Assembly (NCBI GenBank): GCA_046565505.1
Contig: JBKHYJ010000034.1
Span: forward strand, 8,609-72,608
DNA length: 64,000 bases
Direction: 5' to 3'
From: JBKHYJ01 sp046565505
Lineage (GTDB): Bacteria; Acidobacteriota; Blastocatellia; UBA7656
The notes under the pieces were generated by a model. That model did not search any database. It was given only the letters and a program-made list of their open reading frames with translations, and was not told the DNA's origin. Shown one piece after another: positions 9,247 through 17,502 of this stretch. Numbering within the stretch: position 1 is the first letter of the stretch; every line of letters starts with the position of its first letter. Both the position numbers and the translations under genes were made by a program.

Positions 9247-10464
9247 TCATGCTTTAGCGGCGCGCGTCTCCTTCGCGCCCTCGGGCTTTGCCTTCCACAA
9301 CATCGCGGCGGCCAGGCATGCGCAAGCAAATGACGCGGCCCAGAGCGTTAATGCGCCTAACTCTTCTAGGACCAGGATGCTGAGCCACGGGCTGATTATG
9401 AAGGCCGCGCCGAACGTCATCACGTAAAACCCCATGTATTCGCCCATGCGGGGCGCGGGGGCTATGTCCGCCACGTAAGCCGCGCCGCTCGGAAACAATA
9501 TCATCTCGCCGAAAGTCCACACGACGACCGTCGCCGCTACGCTAAGGAAACCGGACGCGAACGCCAGCGCGCCGAAACCCGCGCCGCACAGGAGCGCGCC
9601 GAGCGCCATCGAACTGCTGTGGGGCCAGCTGGCCATCGCGGCATTAAGAGGGACCTCGACCAGTATTATTAACGCGGTGTTGATGGTGAAGAGCAGACCG
9701 TAGGCCGATTCCGAAAGCTTCAGGTCGCGGACCACGAACAAAGGCATCGCCCCCTGGTGCTGGAAGAAGACGACCTCGACCAGCGTCATCGCGGACAAGA
9801 AGTAAAGCAGCCTGTGGTCCGACAGCAGTCGCACCCGCTTGTCGGGCGGTTCCGCCGAATCTTTTGAGCCTGCCGCCGGCGCTTCCGGCCTTACGCCCAT
9901 GCGCCAGGTCGTTAGCGTGAGGATGAGCCCGGCCAGGATAGAGGTTGCCCCATCAACAAAAAACAGCGCGTTGAACGAGGCCATGATGATGAACCCGCCG
10001 GCGGCGGGCCCGACGCTCATGCCAAGGTTGATCGCTAGCCGGTTCAGGGCGAACCCGGCCTTGCGCTGCTCCGGCGCGACGAGGCTCGTGAGGCTCGCCA
10101 TGCTCGCGGGCCGCAGCGCTTCGTTGCTGATGGCCCAGATGATTGTGATTGCCAGGATCGCGGCGAAGCTCCGCGCGAGGGGGAAAGCGAAGAGGAAGGC
10201 CCCCGAAAGAAACAGCGACGCCTTCATGATTCTGAGGGGGCCGAGGCGGTCGCTCAGCCGCCCGGAAAGGGGCGCGGTGACGAGCGCGCCCACGCCATAC
10301 AGTATCAGCGTGAGCCCCGCTTGCTTCGGCGACAGGCCCGCGCTCTGCGTGAGGTAAAGGACCAGGAACGGCAATACCATCGTCCCCATCCGATTGACGA
10401 GTGCCGCGGTGAATAGGACCCAAACCTCTTTCGGCATGCCGCGCAAGCTGCGCCACGGATTCAT
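9247..10464 (-). CDS. MFS transporter
   Basis: A 405-residue major facilitator superfamily protein with about twelve hydrophobic segments and the MFS loop motif GRLSDRLGPLRIM between helices 2 and 3. A second domain begins after a charged loop (PEAPAAGSKDSAEPPDKR). MFS carriers of this drug:H+ antiporter-like type export small molecules; the substrate cannot be read. The start at 10464 (MNPWRSLRG) has GGAG five bases upstream. The frame is open further upstream, but that extension is Arg/Ser-rich, lacks a binding site and would overlap the next gene. It may be cotranscribed with the oxidoreductase gene 64 bases upstream. Confidence 0.85.
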   Translation of the reverse strand: MNPWRSLRGMPKEVWVLFTAALVNRMGTMVLPFLVLYLTQSAGLSPKQAGLTLILYGVGALVTAPLSGRLSDRLGPLRIMKASLFLSGAFLFAFPLARSFAAILAITIIWAISNEALRPASMASLTSLVAPEQRKAGFALNRLAINLGMSVGPAAGGFIIMASFNALFFVDGATSILAGLILTLTTWRMGVRPEAPAAGSKDSAEPPDKRVRLLSDHRLLYFLSAMTLVEVVFFQHQGAMPLFVVRDLKLSESAYGLLFTINTALIILVEVPLNAAMASWPHSSSMALGALLCGAGFGALAFASGFLSVAATVVVWTFGEMILFPSGAAYVADIAPAPRMGEYMGFYVMTFGAAFIISPWLSILVLEELGALTLWAASFACACLAAAMLWKAKPEGAKETRAAKA

Positions 10465-10528
10465 ATAAACTCCAAGCCCCGTCTTGCCTACACCAATTAT
10501 TATACACCGGCCGGCCCCCGCGGCATTT

Positions 10529-11482
10529 CTAGCCGCCGGGCGAGACTCCGGCCCTCGCGGCATGCTCGCGGATTCTTTCGACGACCTCCGCGGCGAGCGC
10601 CAGCGCGCGGCGGCCTTCCGCCCCGCCCACTTCCACACGGGCTCCCGCGACTGCCGCCAGGAACGATTCAATCTCAAGCCGCAAAGGCTCGTCGCGCTCT
10701 ACGGCGAGCGAGCGGCTCTCGAACGCCGGCCCGCCCTCGCCCGACTGCCTCACGGCCACCGTGGCCGCCTCCTGGGCCGAGTAATCGACCGAGACGTATT
10801 CGTGGGGCTGGAAGAACCTCAGCTTGCGTACCCGCTCCGAAGAGACGCGGCTCGCGGTCAGGTTCGCCACACACCCGTCGCGGAATTCAATCCGCGCGCT
10901 CGCTATGTCGATGCGCGGGGTGAGTATGGGCACGCCCGCCGCGCGCACTTCGAGCACGTCGCTTTCGACGAGCGACAGCACAACGTCTATGTCATGAATC
11001 ATCAGGTCCATCACAACGTCTATGTCGAGGCTGCGGGGCGTGAAGACGCTCAGGCGGTGGGCCTCAAAAAATCTCGGCCGGGTGGCTACGCGCGCGGCGG
11101 CGATAAGCGCCGGGTTGAACCGTTCGAGGTGGCCGACCTGTAACACGGCGCCGCCGCGACCTGCGGCTGCGATTATGTCATCGGCCTCTTCGAGCGTGCG
11201 CGCTATGGGTTTTTCGACCAGCACGGCCACGCCCGATTCCAGCAGCTCGCATGCTATCGGGCGGTGCGAGACGGTCGGCACCGCGAGGCTCACCGCATCG
11301 ACGCCGCCGGCCATATCTCGATAGTCGGTGAAAAAGCTCGCGCCGTGGCGTTCGGCGACCGGCCGCCCGTTCGATTCGTTAATGTCGCAGACGGCGACCA
11401 GGCGCGCCCGCTCTGAGTTCGCGTAGACGCGCGCGTGCTCGCGCCCGAAGTGGCCCGCGCCTATTACGGCGGCTCTTATCAT
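10529..11482 (-). CDS. Gfo/Idh/MocA-family NAD(P)-dependent oxidoreductase
   Basis: A 317-residue sugar-dehydrogenase-like protein. The Rossmann motif GAGHFG is at the N terminus, with the expected acidic residue in AVCDINES, and the family's EKP motif is present (VLVEKPIARTLEEA), the lysine being catalytic. The C-terminal half is the alpha/beta GFO_IDH_MocA_C domain. Such enzymes oxidise or epimerise sugars, nucleotide sugars or inositols; the substrate is not evident. Divergent from the GT39 glycosyltransferase gene, which makes a role in cell-surface sugar metabolism possible but unproven. Confidence 0.85.
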   Translation of the reverse strand: MIRAAVIGAGHFGREHARVYANSERARLVAVCDINESNGRPVAERHGASFFTDYRDMAGGVDAVSLAVPTVSHRPIACELLESGVAVLVEKPIARTLEEADDIIAAAGRGGAVLQVGHLERFNPALIAAARVATRPRFFEAHRLSVFTPRSLDIDVVMDLMIHDIDVVLSLVESDVLEVRAAGVPILTPRIDIASARIEFRDGCVANLTASRVSSERVRKLRFFQPHEYVSVDYSAQEAATVAVRQSGEGGPAFESRSLAVERDEPLRLEIESFLAAVAGARVEVGGAEGRRALALAAEVVERIREHAARAGVSPGG

Positions 11483-11507
11483 CTGCTATCGTTCCATGAC
11501 CGTAGGC

Positions 11508-11536
11508 TTGACCGAGACTCGCAAGCTACCTACACT
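11508..11536 (+). promoter_or_regulatory. Sigma-70-type promoter of the GT39 gene
   Basis: TTGACC (11508-11513) and TACACT (11531-11536) are separated by exactly 17 bases, predicting a transcript start near 11543. Because this lies inside the upstream in-frame extension of the following gene, it supports the ATG at 11574 as the true start. Confidence 0.65.
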
Positions 11537-11573
11537 GAATTATCGACGACACGGTTGCACAGGCGTTCACCAG

Positions 11574-13256
11574 ATGAAAGCTCCCCAGGATTCGGCTCTC
11601 ACGTCAATCACTGATGAAGCAAAAATAATAGAGGAACGGGCACGCGCTGCCAAGCACCCTTACACCTTTCTCGCGGTGCTCGTGCTGCCGGCCGTCACGT
11701 TCTTTTTCGGCCTCGGCCTGCTCGCCCTCGTAGGCCCGGACGAGCCGCGTTATGCGGAGGTCGCGCGGGAAATGTTCGCGTCCGGCGATTACGTGTCTCC
11801 GCGCCTGTGCGGCTGCCTGTGGTTTGAAAAGCCCGCGCTGCTTTATTGGATGTCGGCCGCTTCATACCACCTGTTTGGCGTGAGCGAATTCGCCGCGCGC
11901 TTTCCGTCCGCGGTCGCCGCCGCGGCCACGCTATTTTTTCTCTGCGGCGTATTGAGGCGCTTCGCTTCATACGGGCTGGCGCTGGCCGCGGGTCTGGTGC
12001 TCGCGACGAGCGGGATTTTTATCGCGTACGCGCGGGTCGCGATACCGGACATGGCTTTGACGGCGGCGATGACCGTGGCGCTGCTGTCGGGCTACGCGTC
12101 GAGGCTCTCCGCGGGCCGGGCGCGGCGGGGGTACTGGTCGCTCGCCTTCGCGGCGGCGGGGCTGGCGATGCTCGCCAAAGGGCTCGTCGGCATCGCCCTC
12201 GTATTAACGATCCTCCTCATTTACTTCGCGGTGGCGGGACAACTGAAGGCCATTCGCCGGGCGGAGTGGGCCGCGGGGCTCGCGACCTCCGTTGCGGTGG
12301 CGGCCGTCTGGTATGCGCCGGTCATTGCAAAGCACGGGCGGCAATTCGTCGAAGAGTTTTTCGTCCGGCATCACTTCGAGCGGTACGTGGCAAACACGTT
12401 CGGGCACCCGCAGCCCTTTTACTTCTTCTTCGTCGTGGCCGCCGCCGGAGTCGCCCCCTGGACCTTTTTCCTGCTGCCCGCGATGGCCCGGATTAGAAGG
12501 CTCGCGCCCGGCGGCGGCGGGCGGGATGCGCTGCTCGCGTTCTCTTGGATATGGGCGGCGGCCCCTATACTCTTTTTCTCGTTCTCGGGCTCGAAGCTGC
12601 CCGGCTACATTTTGCCGGCCTTCCCTGCCTTCGCGATAATCATAGGGTCGGAAGTCGAGCGGTTCTCCCGCGGCGAGCGCGGCCTGCTCGTAAAGGCGGC
12701 CGCGCTGATGACGGCGCTCCTGCTCGTGGCGGCGGGGGTGGCATTTATTCTTTATACGAATCGCATGTCGGCCGAGGTGAGTGGGTGGCGATGGGGCCCA
12801 TATGGCCTGCCGTTGGCGACGGCCCTGGTCGCCGTCTGCCTGCTGGCGCGGCGTCAGTTGTTCGCGGCCGGCGTGGCTTCAGTGGTGCTGAGCGTCGTGG
12901 TCGCGACGGTGATCCTGCTCTTCCCAAAATTGAACGACGAGAAGAGCCTGAAGTCGCTTTCGCTGCAAGCCGCCGCCGCGCTCAGGCCGGGCGAGCGCAT
13001 AGCGTTCTTCATAAGGAAAGAGTTCGCGCCGGTCTTCTACGCCGAAGGCCGCGTCGTGTGCGGCGTGGGAGACATGGACGTATTCAACGCATTGCGCGAA
13101 GACATCCTCGCGTCGGCGCTTGAGCACGAGCAGAGCCTGGTCGTGATTACGAATTCCAACTGGCGCGCGGGGCTGGAAAGCTACCCGCGGTTCAACACGG
13201 AATTGTTGGCGGAGCAGGGCGATGCGCTCGCCTTCAGAGTCTCTCTGAAACGATGA
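11574..13256 (+). CDS. GT39/ArnT-like membrane glycosyltransferase
   Basis: A 560-residue polytopic membrane protein of the dolichyl-phosphate-mannose/ArnT superfamily, which moves a sugar from a polyprenyl-phosphate donor to lipid or protein on the periplasmic side. The first extracytoplasmic loop has the catalytic acidic signature GPDEPRYAEVAREM, followed by WFEKPALLYWM, both typical of ArnT-like enzymes. About eleven membrane helices and a soluble C-terminal domain of about 110 residues follow. The acceptor is unknown; aminoarabinose transfer to lipid A is not implied. An upstream ATG at 11496 would add 26 residues but contains the promoter. Confidence 0.85.
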   Translation: MKAPQDSALTSITDEAKIIEERARAAKHPYTFLAVLVLPAVTFFFGLGLLALVGPDEPRYAEVAREMFASGDYVSPRLCGCLWFEKPALLYWMSAASYHLFGVSEFAARFPSAVAAAATLFFLCGVLRRFASYGLALAAGLVLATSGIFIAYARVAIPDMALTAAMTVALLSGYASRLSAGRARRGYWSLAFAAAGLAMLAKGLVGIALVLTILLIYFAVAGQLKAIRRAEWAAGLATSVAVAAVWYAPVIAKHGRQFVEEFFVRHHFERYVANTFGHPQPFYFFFVVAAAGVAPWTFFLLPAMARIRRLAPGGGGRDALLAFSWIWAAAPILFFSFSGSKLPGYILPAFPAFAIIIGSEVERFSRGERGLLVKAAALMTALLLVAAGVAFILYTNRMSAEVSGWRWGPYGLPLATALVAVCLLARRQLFAAGVASVVLSVVVATVILLFPKLNDEKSLKSLSLQAAAALRPGERIAFFIRKEFAPVFYAEGRVVCGVGDMDVFNALREDILASALEHEQSLVVITNSNWRAGLESYPRFNTELLAEQGDALAFRVSLKR

Positions 13257-13373
13257 ACGCGATGAATGAAGGCGTCGGATTCGGCCGGCCATAGCCCCCG
13301 ATCATACAACCTGCGGCAAAGCGTACGCGGCAGGCGGCTGTCACCCGCCGCCGATCATTTCTTCGCGGGCCTG

Positions 13374-14369
13374 TTATTTCTTCGCGAGCCTGTCGGACGC
13401 CAGAGGAATCGCCTGTTGGAAGAATGCCACCACTCTCGAATCGTATTCAGATGACGCCTTGTCGTAGAGCCGATCCAGGCGTGATTGCGCCAGCTCGACC
13501 AGCTCCTTCTGATCCTTGGTGGAGCTGTAGAGGTCTCGCGTCATGGTTTCGTAAGCGCCTGAATCTTTCGCCGTGATGAACAGGAATCGGCGGCCCGACG
13601 CGGCGACGACCGATTCGAGGGCCGGCGCGGAGTCTTCGCGCCTCATCAAATACATTTGCATCGCGAGCTCCGTCAGGCGCGCAGTCGCCGGGGCGTCGAT
13701 CGAGCGATTGACCATCGGGCTGTCGGCCCCCACCATAGACCTCAGCTGATACTTGATGAAGTGCGCCACATCCGGGTAGACCGAATCAATCGCCACGGCC
13801 TTCACGGCCGGGTCCTGTGACGAAGCCACCAGCGAGATGTAGCCGCCCATCTCGACGCCATACAGTCCGACCCGCCCATCCAGGAGCGGCTGACCGGCTT
13901 CCGTCTTCTTCTCTTTAAGGTACTTGATCGCCGACAGCAAGTCGTCTTTCTCATACGTCCCGAGGCCCGACCACTTGACGGTACTTTCCCCATGCCCGCG
14001 CATGTCATAGACGAGGACATGGTAGCCCGCCTTCCACACCTCGAAAGCGAGCGTCAATATCTCGGAGCGGTTCGACCCATAGGCGTGGCTCAGAATCACG
14101 GCGGGCGCGGGCTTGCCCCTGCTCAGGAACCAGCCCACCGATTCGGTCGCGTCGGAGTTCTTCCACTTCTCGTCGAACCACATGGGTTTTTGAAGGATGA
14201 TTTGAAAGTCGCGCGGCGTGCTGTATAGCTGCGTGCGCGGCGGGTGAGTGAGGCGATGAATGAGGTAAAAGTCCAGGGTCCCGACGCCCACAAAAAATAC
14301 TAACACCGCGGGAATGAACGCCCAAAGGATGCGCTTGAGCGTCACGCGCTTAGATTTTGAAATTATCAT
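13374..14369 (-). CDS. Membrane-anchored alpha/beta hydrolase-fold protein with degenerate catalytic triad
   Basis: 331 residues with one N-terminal membrane anchor (about 12-32) and an alpha/beta hydrolase domain: the oxyanion-side strand and loop VILSHAYGSN, then YDMRGHGEST. The nucleophile elbow reads GVEMGG, with Glu173 where families of this type have serine (GxSxG); the codon is clearly GAG. The acid candidate is present (FITAKDSG), but no histidine occurs in the C-terminal stretch where the catalytic base is expected. Either the protein is a non-catalytic binding protein or it uses unusual chemistry. It is convergent with the GT39 gene and otherwise isolated. Confidence 0.8.
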   Translation of the reverse strand: MIISKSKRVTLKRILWAFIPAVLVFFVGVGTLDFYLIHRLTHPPRTQLYSTPRDFQIILQKPMWFDEKWKNSDATESVGWFLSRGKPAPAVILSHAYGSNRSEILTLAFEVWKAGYHVLVYDMRGHGESTVKWSGLGTYEKDDLLSAIKYLKEKKTEAGQPLLDGRVGLYGVEMGGYISLVASSQDPAVKAVAIDSVYPDVAHFIKYQLRSMVGADSPMVNRSIDAPATARLTELAMQMYLMRREDSAPALESVVAASGRRFLFITAKDSGAYETMTRDLYSSTKDQKELVELAQSRLDRLYDKASSEYDSRVVAFFQQAIPLASDRLAKK

Positions 14370-14637
14370 AGCCGTAGACCATGCGGGGCGGGATGAAACG
14401 GGAGGGGCATCGGCAAGCTTCGGGAGGTCACGCAGAGCGGGGCCGGCTACACGCGCGAGTATACCTCAGGCCTCGATTATTGCAATAGTTATTGGCCGGG
14501 GCGGCGGGCAGAGGGCATGACCCGCTGCGGGCCTGCGCACACCGTCCGCGTTGATCGCCGGACGGAACGTCTGCCGCCTCCCGGGCCCCCGCCTTTTGCC
14601 CGCCGCCTGACCCCCGCCTCCCGCGGCCGGCGGTTCA

Positions 14638-14667
14638 TTGACAGCCGCGCGAGGGCTTTCGTAAACT
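14638..14667 (+). promoter_or_regulatory. Sigma-70-type promoter of ruvA
   Basis: TTGACA (14638-14643) and TAAACT (14662-14667) are spaced by 18 bases, about 30 bases ahead of the ruvA start. The remainder of the 328-base gap from 14370 is G+C-rich with no gene and no convincing structure. Confidence 0.6.
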
Positions 14668-14697
14668 CAAACTCAAGAGTGAGCGGGGGGCTTTGAT

Positions 14698-15309
14698 TTG
14701 ATAGCGCAATTGACCGGCAAACTTACTCAGAAACAGCCCAACATAATCATCATCGATGTCGGCGGGGTCGGCTACGAAGTCACCATCCCCGTGTCCACCT
14801 TCTATGAGCTGGGCGACCCGGGCTCCGACGTGTCGCTTAGAATTCAGACTAACGTCAGGGAAGATTCGATACAGCTATTCGGCTTTTGGACCGCGCGCGA
14901 GAAGGAGCTTTTTTTGCGGCTCACGAGTGTTACGGGCATCGGGCCGAAGCTGGCAATAACCATGCTGTCGGGGATGCCGGCGGCAGAGTTAATCAATGCC
15001 ATAAGGGGCAACGACCTCGTGCGGCTTACGGCCATACCGGGCGTGGGTAAAAAGACCGCCGAGCGCGTCGTGGTCGAGCTGCGCGATAAGGTCGCCGCCA
15101 TTTCCGCCGAAGAGGACGCCGGGCTTGCCGTGCCGCGCGCGGCGGGGGTCGGCGGGGAGGACGTGCGGGACGATACGGTCGGCGCCTTGATGGCGCTCGG
15201 CTACCCGAAGGCCGTGGCGGAGAAGGCGGTCGCGGCGGCCATGCGCGAAGACGGCGACCACTCGATCGAAGCCGTGTTGAAGCGCTCGCTCAAGCGGCTG
15301 TCGCGGTGA
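14698..15309 (+). CDS. ruvA: Holliday junction branch migration protein RuvA
   Basis: The 203-residue subunit that binds four-way junctions and loads the RuvB helicase during recombinational repair. The OB-fold N-terminal domain (IIIDVGGVGYEVTIP), the two helix-hairpin-helix motifs (TSVTGIGPKLAITMLS and TAIPGVGKKTAERVV) and the C-terminal UBA-like domain III (DTVGALMALGYPKAVAEKAV) are all present at normal length. The start is TTG, with a G-rich ribosome binding site seven bases upstream. ruvB and ruvC are not adjacent, which is common outside Proteobacteria. Confidence 0.97.
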   Translation: MIAQLTGKLTQKQPNIIIIDVGGVGYEVTIPVSTFYELGDPGSDVSLRIQTNVREDSIQLFGFWTAREKELFLRLTSVTGIGPKLAITMLSGMPAAELINAIRGNDLVRLTAIPGVGKKTAERVVVELRDKVAAISAEEDAGLAVPRAAGVGGEDVRDDTVGALMALGYPKAVAEKAVAAAMREDGDHSIEAVLKRSLKRLSR

Positions 15310-15409
15310 GCGGACGGGCGGCGACTGGCCCGCCGGGGAGACCAGTCGGTGGCATTTCGCAATGCGGAATCCGAGAATAAAAATATAATCATTTCGCTAC
15401 CCTTTATGA

Positions 15410-15438
15410 TTGATTTTTTAGAACGGCTTCCATATAAT
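15410..15438 (+). promoter_or_regulatory. Strong sigma-70-type promoter of the DnaC-like gene
   Basis: TTGATT (15410-15415) is followed after 17 bases by a perfect TATAAT (15433-15438), predicting a start near 15445 and a leader of about 60 bases. A second TATAAT-like stretch occurs near 15384. Confidence 0.7.
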
Positions 15439-15507
15439 CGCGCACGTTCTAGGTCAGAGATCCCCACTCTCAAGCTGTATTTCGACCTAACAGCAGGGAA
15501 CTATTAA

Positions 15508-16245
15508 ATGTTAGCTGAGTCGGCAAACATTAAGGTTGCTCCGTGCCCGTCTTGCGGCGGCACCGGGTGGGAGCTTGTCGAAGGCAAGGGCGTCCGCCAA
15601 TGCCAGTGCAAGAAGACCGCGCGCCCCGAGGTGCTGCTCCAGCAGGCTCGAATCCCCAACCGCTTCACGCACTGCGCGCTGGATAATTTTGAATTGCTCC
15701 AGCCCTCGCTTCACCGCGCGCTGATGAACACGAAGAAGTTCGTCGAAGAGTACCCGGTCGTTGACGTGGGGTTGCTCTACCTGGGGAGGTGCGGCGTGGG
15801 GAAGACGCACCTGGCGGTCGCGGCGATGAAGGAGATAATCAAGAAGGGCATAGCCGGAATGTTTTACGACTTCCGCGACTTGCTGAAGGAGATTCAGGAC
15901 AGCTACAACCCGAACACTCACACCTCGGAGTTGAAGATCCTCGCGCCGATATTCGACGCGGACGTGCTGGTGCTCGACGAGCTTGGCGCGAGCAAGCCCA
16001 CGGAGTGGGTGCAGGAGACCATCACACACATCATCAACAAGCGGTATAACGATAAGAAGGTCACCATCTTCACTTCTAATTACCTGGACATCCCCATCGG
16101 CTCGGCGTACGACGAAACCCTGACCGACCGCGTGGGCGTGCGGCTCCGCTCGCGGCTGCACGAGATGTGCAGGCTCATCCCGATGGAAGGCGACGATTAC
16201 CGCGAGATACTCAAGAACCGGCGCGGCGGCCGCTTCTCGTCTTAA
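15508..16245 (+). CDS. DnaC/IstB-like AAA+ ATPase with N-terminal zinc motif (helicase loader-like)
   Basis: A 245-residue ATPase. An N-terminal zinc-binding motif (CPSCGGTG, then QCQCKK) is followed by the AAA+ core: Walker A GRCGVGKTH, Walker B VLVLDELG, sensor-like IFTSNY and a C-terminal arginine-rich segment. This is the architecture of DnaC/DnaI-type loaders that place the replicative helicase on DNA. IstB transposition helpers share the fold, but no istA or IS ends are nearby, so a chromosomal helicase loader role is favoured. It has its own strong promoter and is monocistronic. Confidence 0.85.
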   Translation: MLAESANIKVAPCPSCGGTGWELVEGKGVRQCQCKKTARPEVLLQQARIPNRFTHCALDNFELLQPSLHRALMNTKKFVEEYPVVDVGLLYLGRCGVGKTHLAVAAMKEIIKKGIAGMFYDFRDLLKEIQDSYNPNTHTSELKILAPIFDADVLVLDELGASKPTEWVQETITHIINKRYNDKKVTIFTSNYLDIPIGSAYDETLTDRVGVRLRSRLHEMCRLIPMEGDDYREILKNRRGGRFSS

Positions 16246-16453
16246 TTCTCGTCCGCGGGCATCCCGCTTTAATACCCTTCACGCTAATGTCTCCCGTCAA
16301 TGTCCTTCTCGTAAAGTCTCCGGCCGCTTCAAATCAACTTCAAATCAACAGTCAGTAACAAATGTGACATGTTGGATTGTCTGGAGAAAGTAGATAGCCC
16401 ATACTGCTTGCCGGGCACGGCCACATGAAATCAAATTCGGGAATGGGTCACCT

Positions 16454-17502
16454 ATGAAGAGGTCTCTGCTTTCAATCTTCCTGGTTACATTGCTTCACTT
16501 TGCACGGCGTCGCCGTTTCAGGCACGACCAGCAAGAAAAACTTTGTACCGCAGAATAATAAAGCATACGAACAAGCCGCGCTCCGGCGGAAAGAGCCGTG
16601 AGGCGTGATTTCGAGCCCGCACGTGAATTGCTGCTTGAAAAAGGCGTCCCCTTTGAACCCGACGCGCTGCTGGAAGAAGACTGGCCTACAAGGTTGGCGC
16701 CGATGCTTGCTCAAATGCCAGAGATGCAAATAACCGGCTATCACAACGACGGCAACCGGAGGGCAGGGGGTGACTGGTGCGGATGGCGGCAACGGTAATC
16801 CGGGCGGCCCTGAGGGACCAAGTAATAAGGGTAATGATGGAACTCCTTACTCAGGACGAATAAATGATGGGGACACCATGCTCTACGATATATACCAGCG
16901 GCGGTATCGGTGGGAAGGGAGGACCAGGGTCGCCTGGATCACCTGGAGCGCCGGGGGGCACTGGTGGCGAGGGCGGGACTGGTGCCACCTGCCAATGTAG
17001 CGAGGGGGGAGCAGGCACAGGCGGGAAAGGAGGCACAGCAGGTTGAGGCGGGAGAGGTGGTCAAGGCGGTAAAGGAGGTAAGGGGGGGGACGGGGGAGAC
17101 GGTAATGATATCACGCCGAGCGTCCCCTGCAATTACGACCCATCTCGCATTACGGCGCATACCGGCGGCGCAGGATCGGGTGGCGACGGAGCGTCAGGAG
17201 GCCATGCCGGGACTGCGGGAGCCCCCGGAGCAAGAGGCGCTCCCGGAACCAATTTTTACTGCGCCTCTTCCAATGGAAGATTTGGTGCCGCAGGCGATCC
17301 CGGTGATAGCTTTGGACCGACCCCGGCCACTCCCGCATCAGAACCCGGTGACCTTCCGGGAGCATCCGGTGGCCTTACACTTAATTACCGCTGCGTCTAC
17401 GAAGGACTCGACTACAAAGAATCGAAACGAGTCGATTCCACATGGCCTCTTTTACCGTTCGGCGCAGTTCCGCTGATGCGGGCATTCACCGCCGCCCTGT
17501 GA
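16454..17502 (+). pseudogene. Decayed secreted collagen-like/glycine-rich repeat protein
   Basis: A single ancestral protein can be followed only by changing frame. It opens with a signal peptide (MKRSLLSIFLVTLLH), shifts frame near 16490 (FTLHGVAVSGTTSKKNF), again near 16597 (RRDFEPARELLLEKGVPF), again near 16753 (ATGGQGVTGADGGNGNP) and again near 16893 (TSGGIGGKGGPGSPGSP), meets an in-frame TGA at 17044-17046, then continues in the same frame with Gly-X-Y-like text to a tail with several cysteines and the stop at 17500-17502. The tail overlaps the end of the convergent tolC-like gene by 17 bases. Four frame changes plus a stop in about 1 kb, amid intact neighbours, indicate a pseudogene; assembly error in G-rich tracts is the alternative. 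Confidence 0.7.

Noticed and set aside
10465..10677. N-terminal extension of the MFS transporter
   Set aside because: The extension overlaps the upstream oxidoreductase gene, is Arg/Ser-rich and has no binding site, while the internal ATG has a good one.
15508..16245. IstB transposase helper from an insertion sequence
   Set aside because: No istA-like transposase, terminal inverted repeats or target duplications are nearby, and the gene has its own strong promoter.
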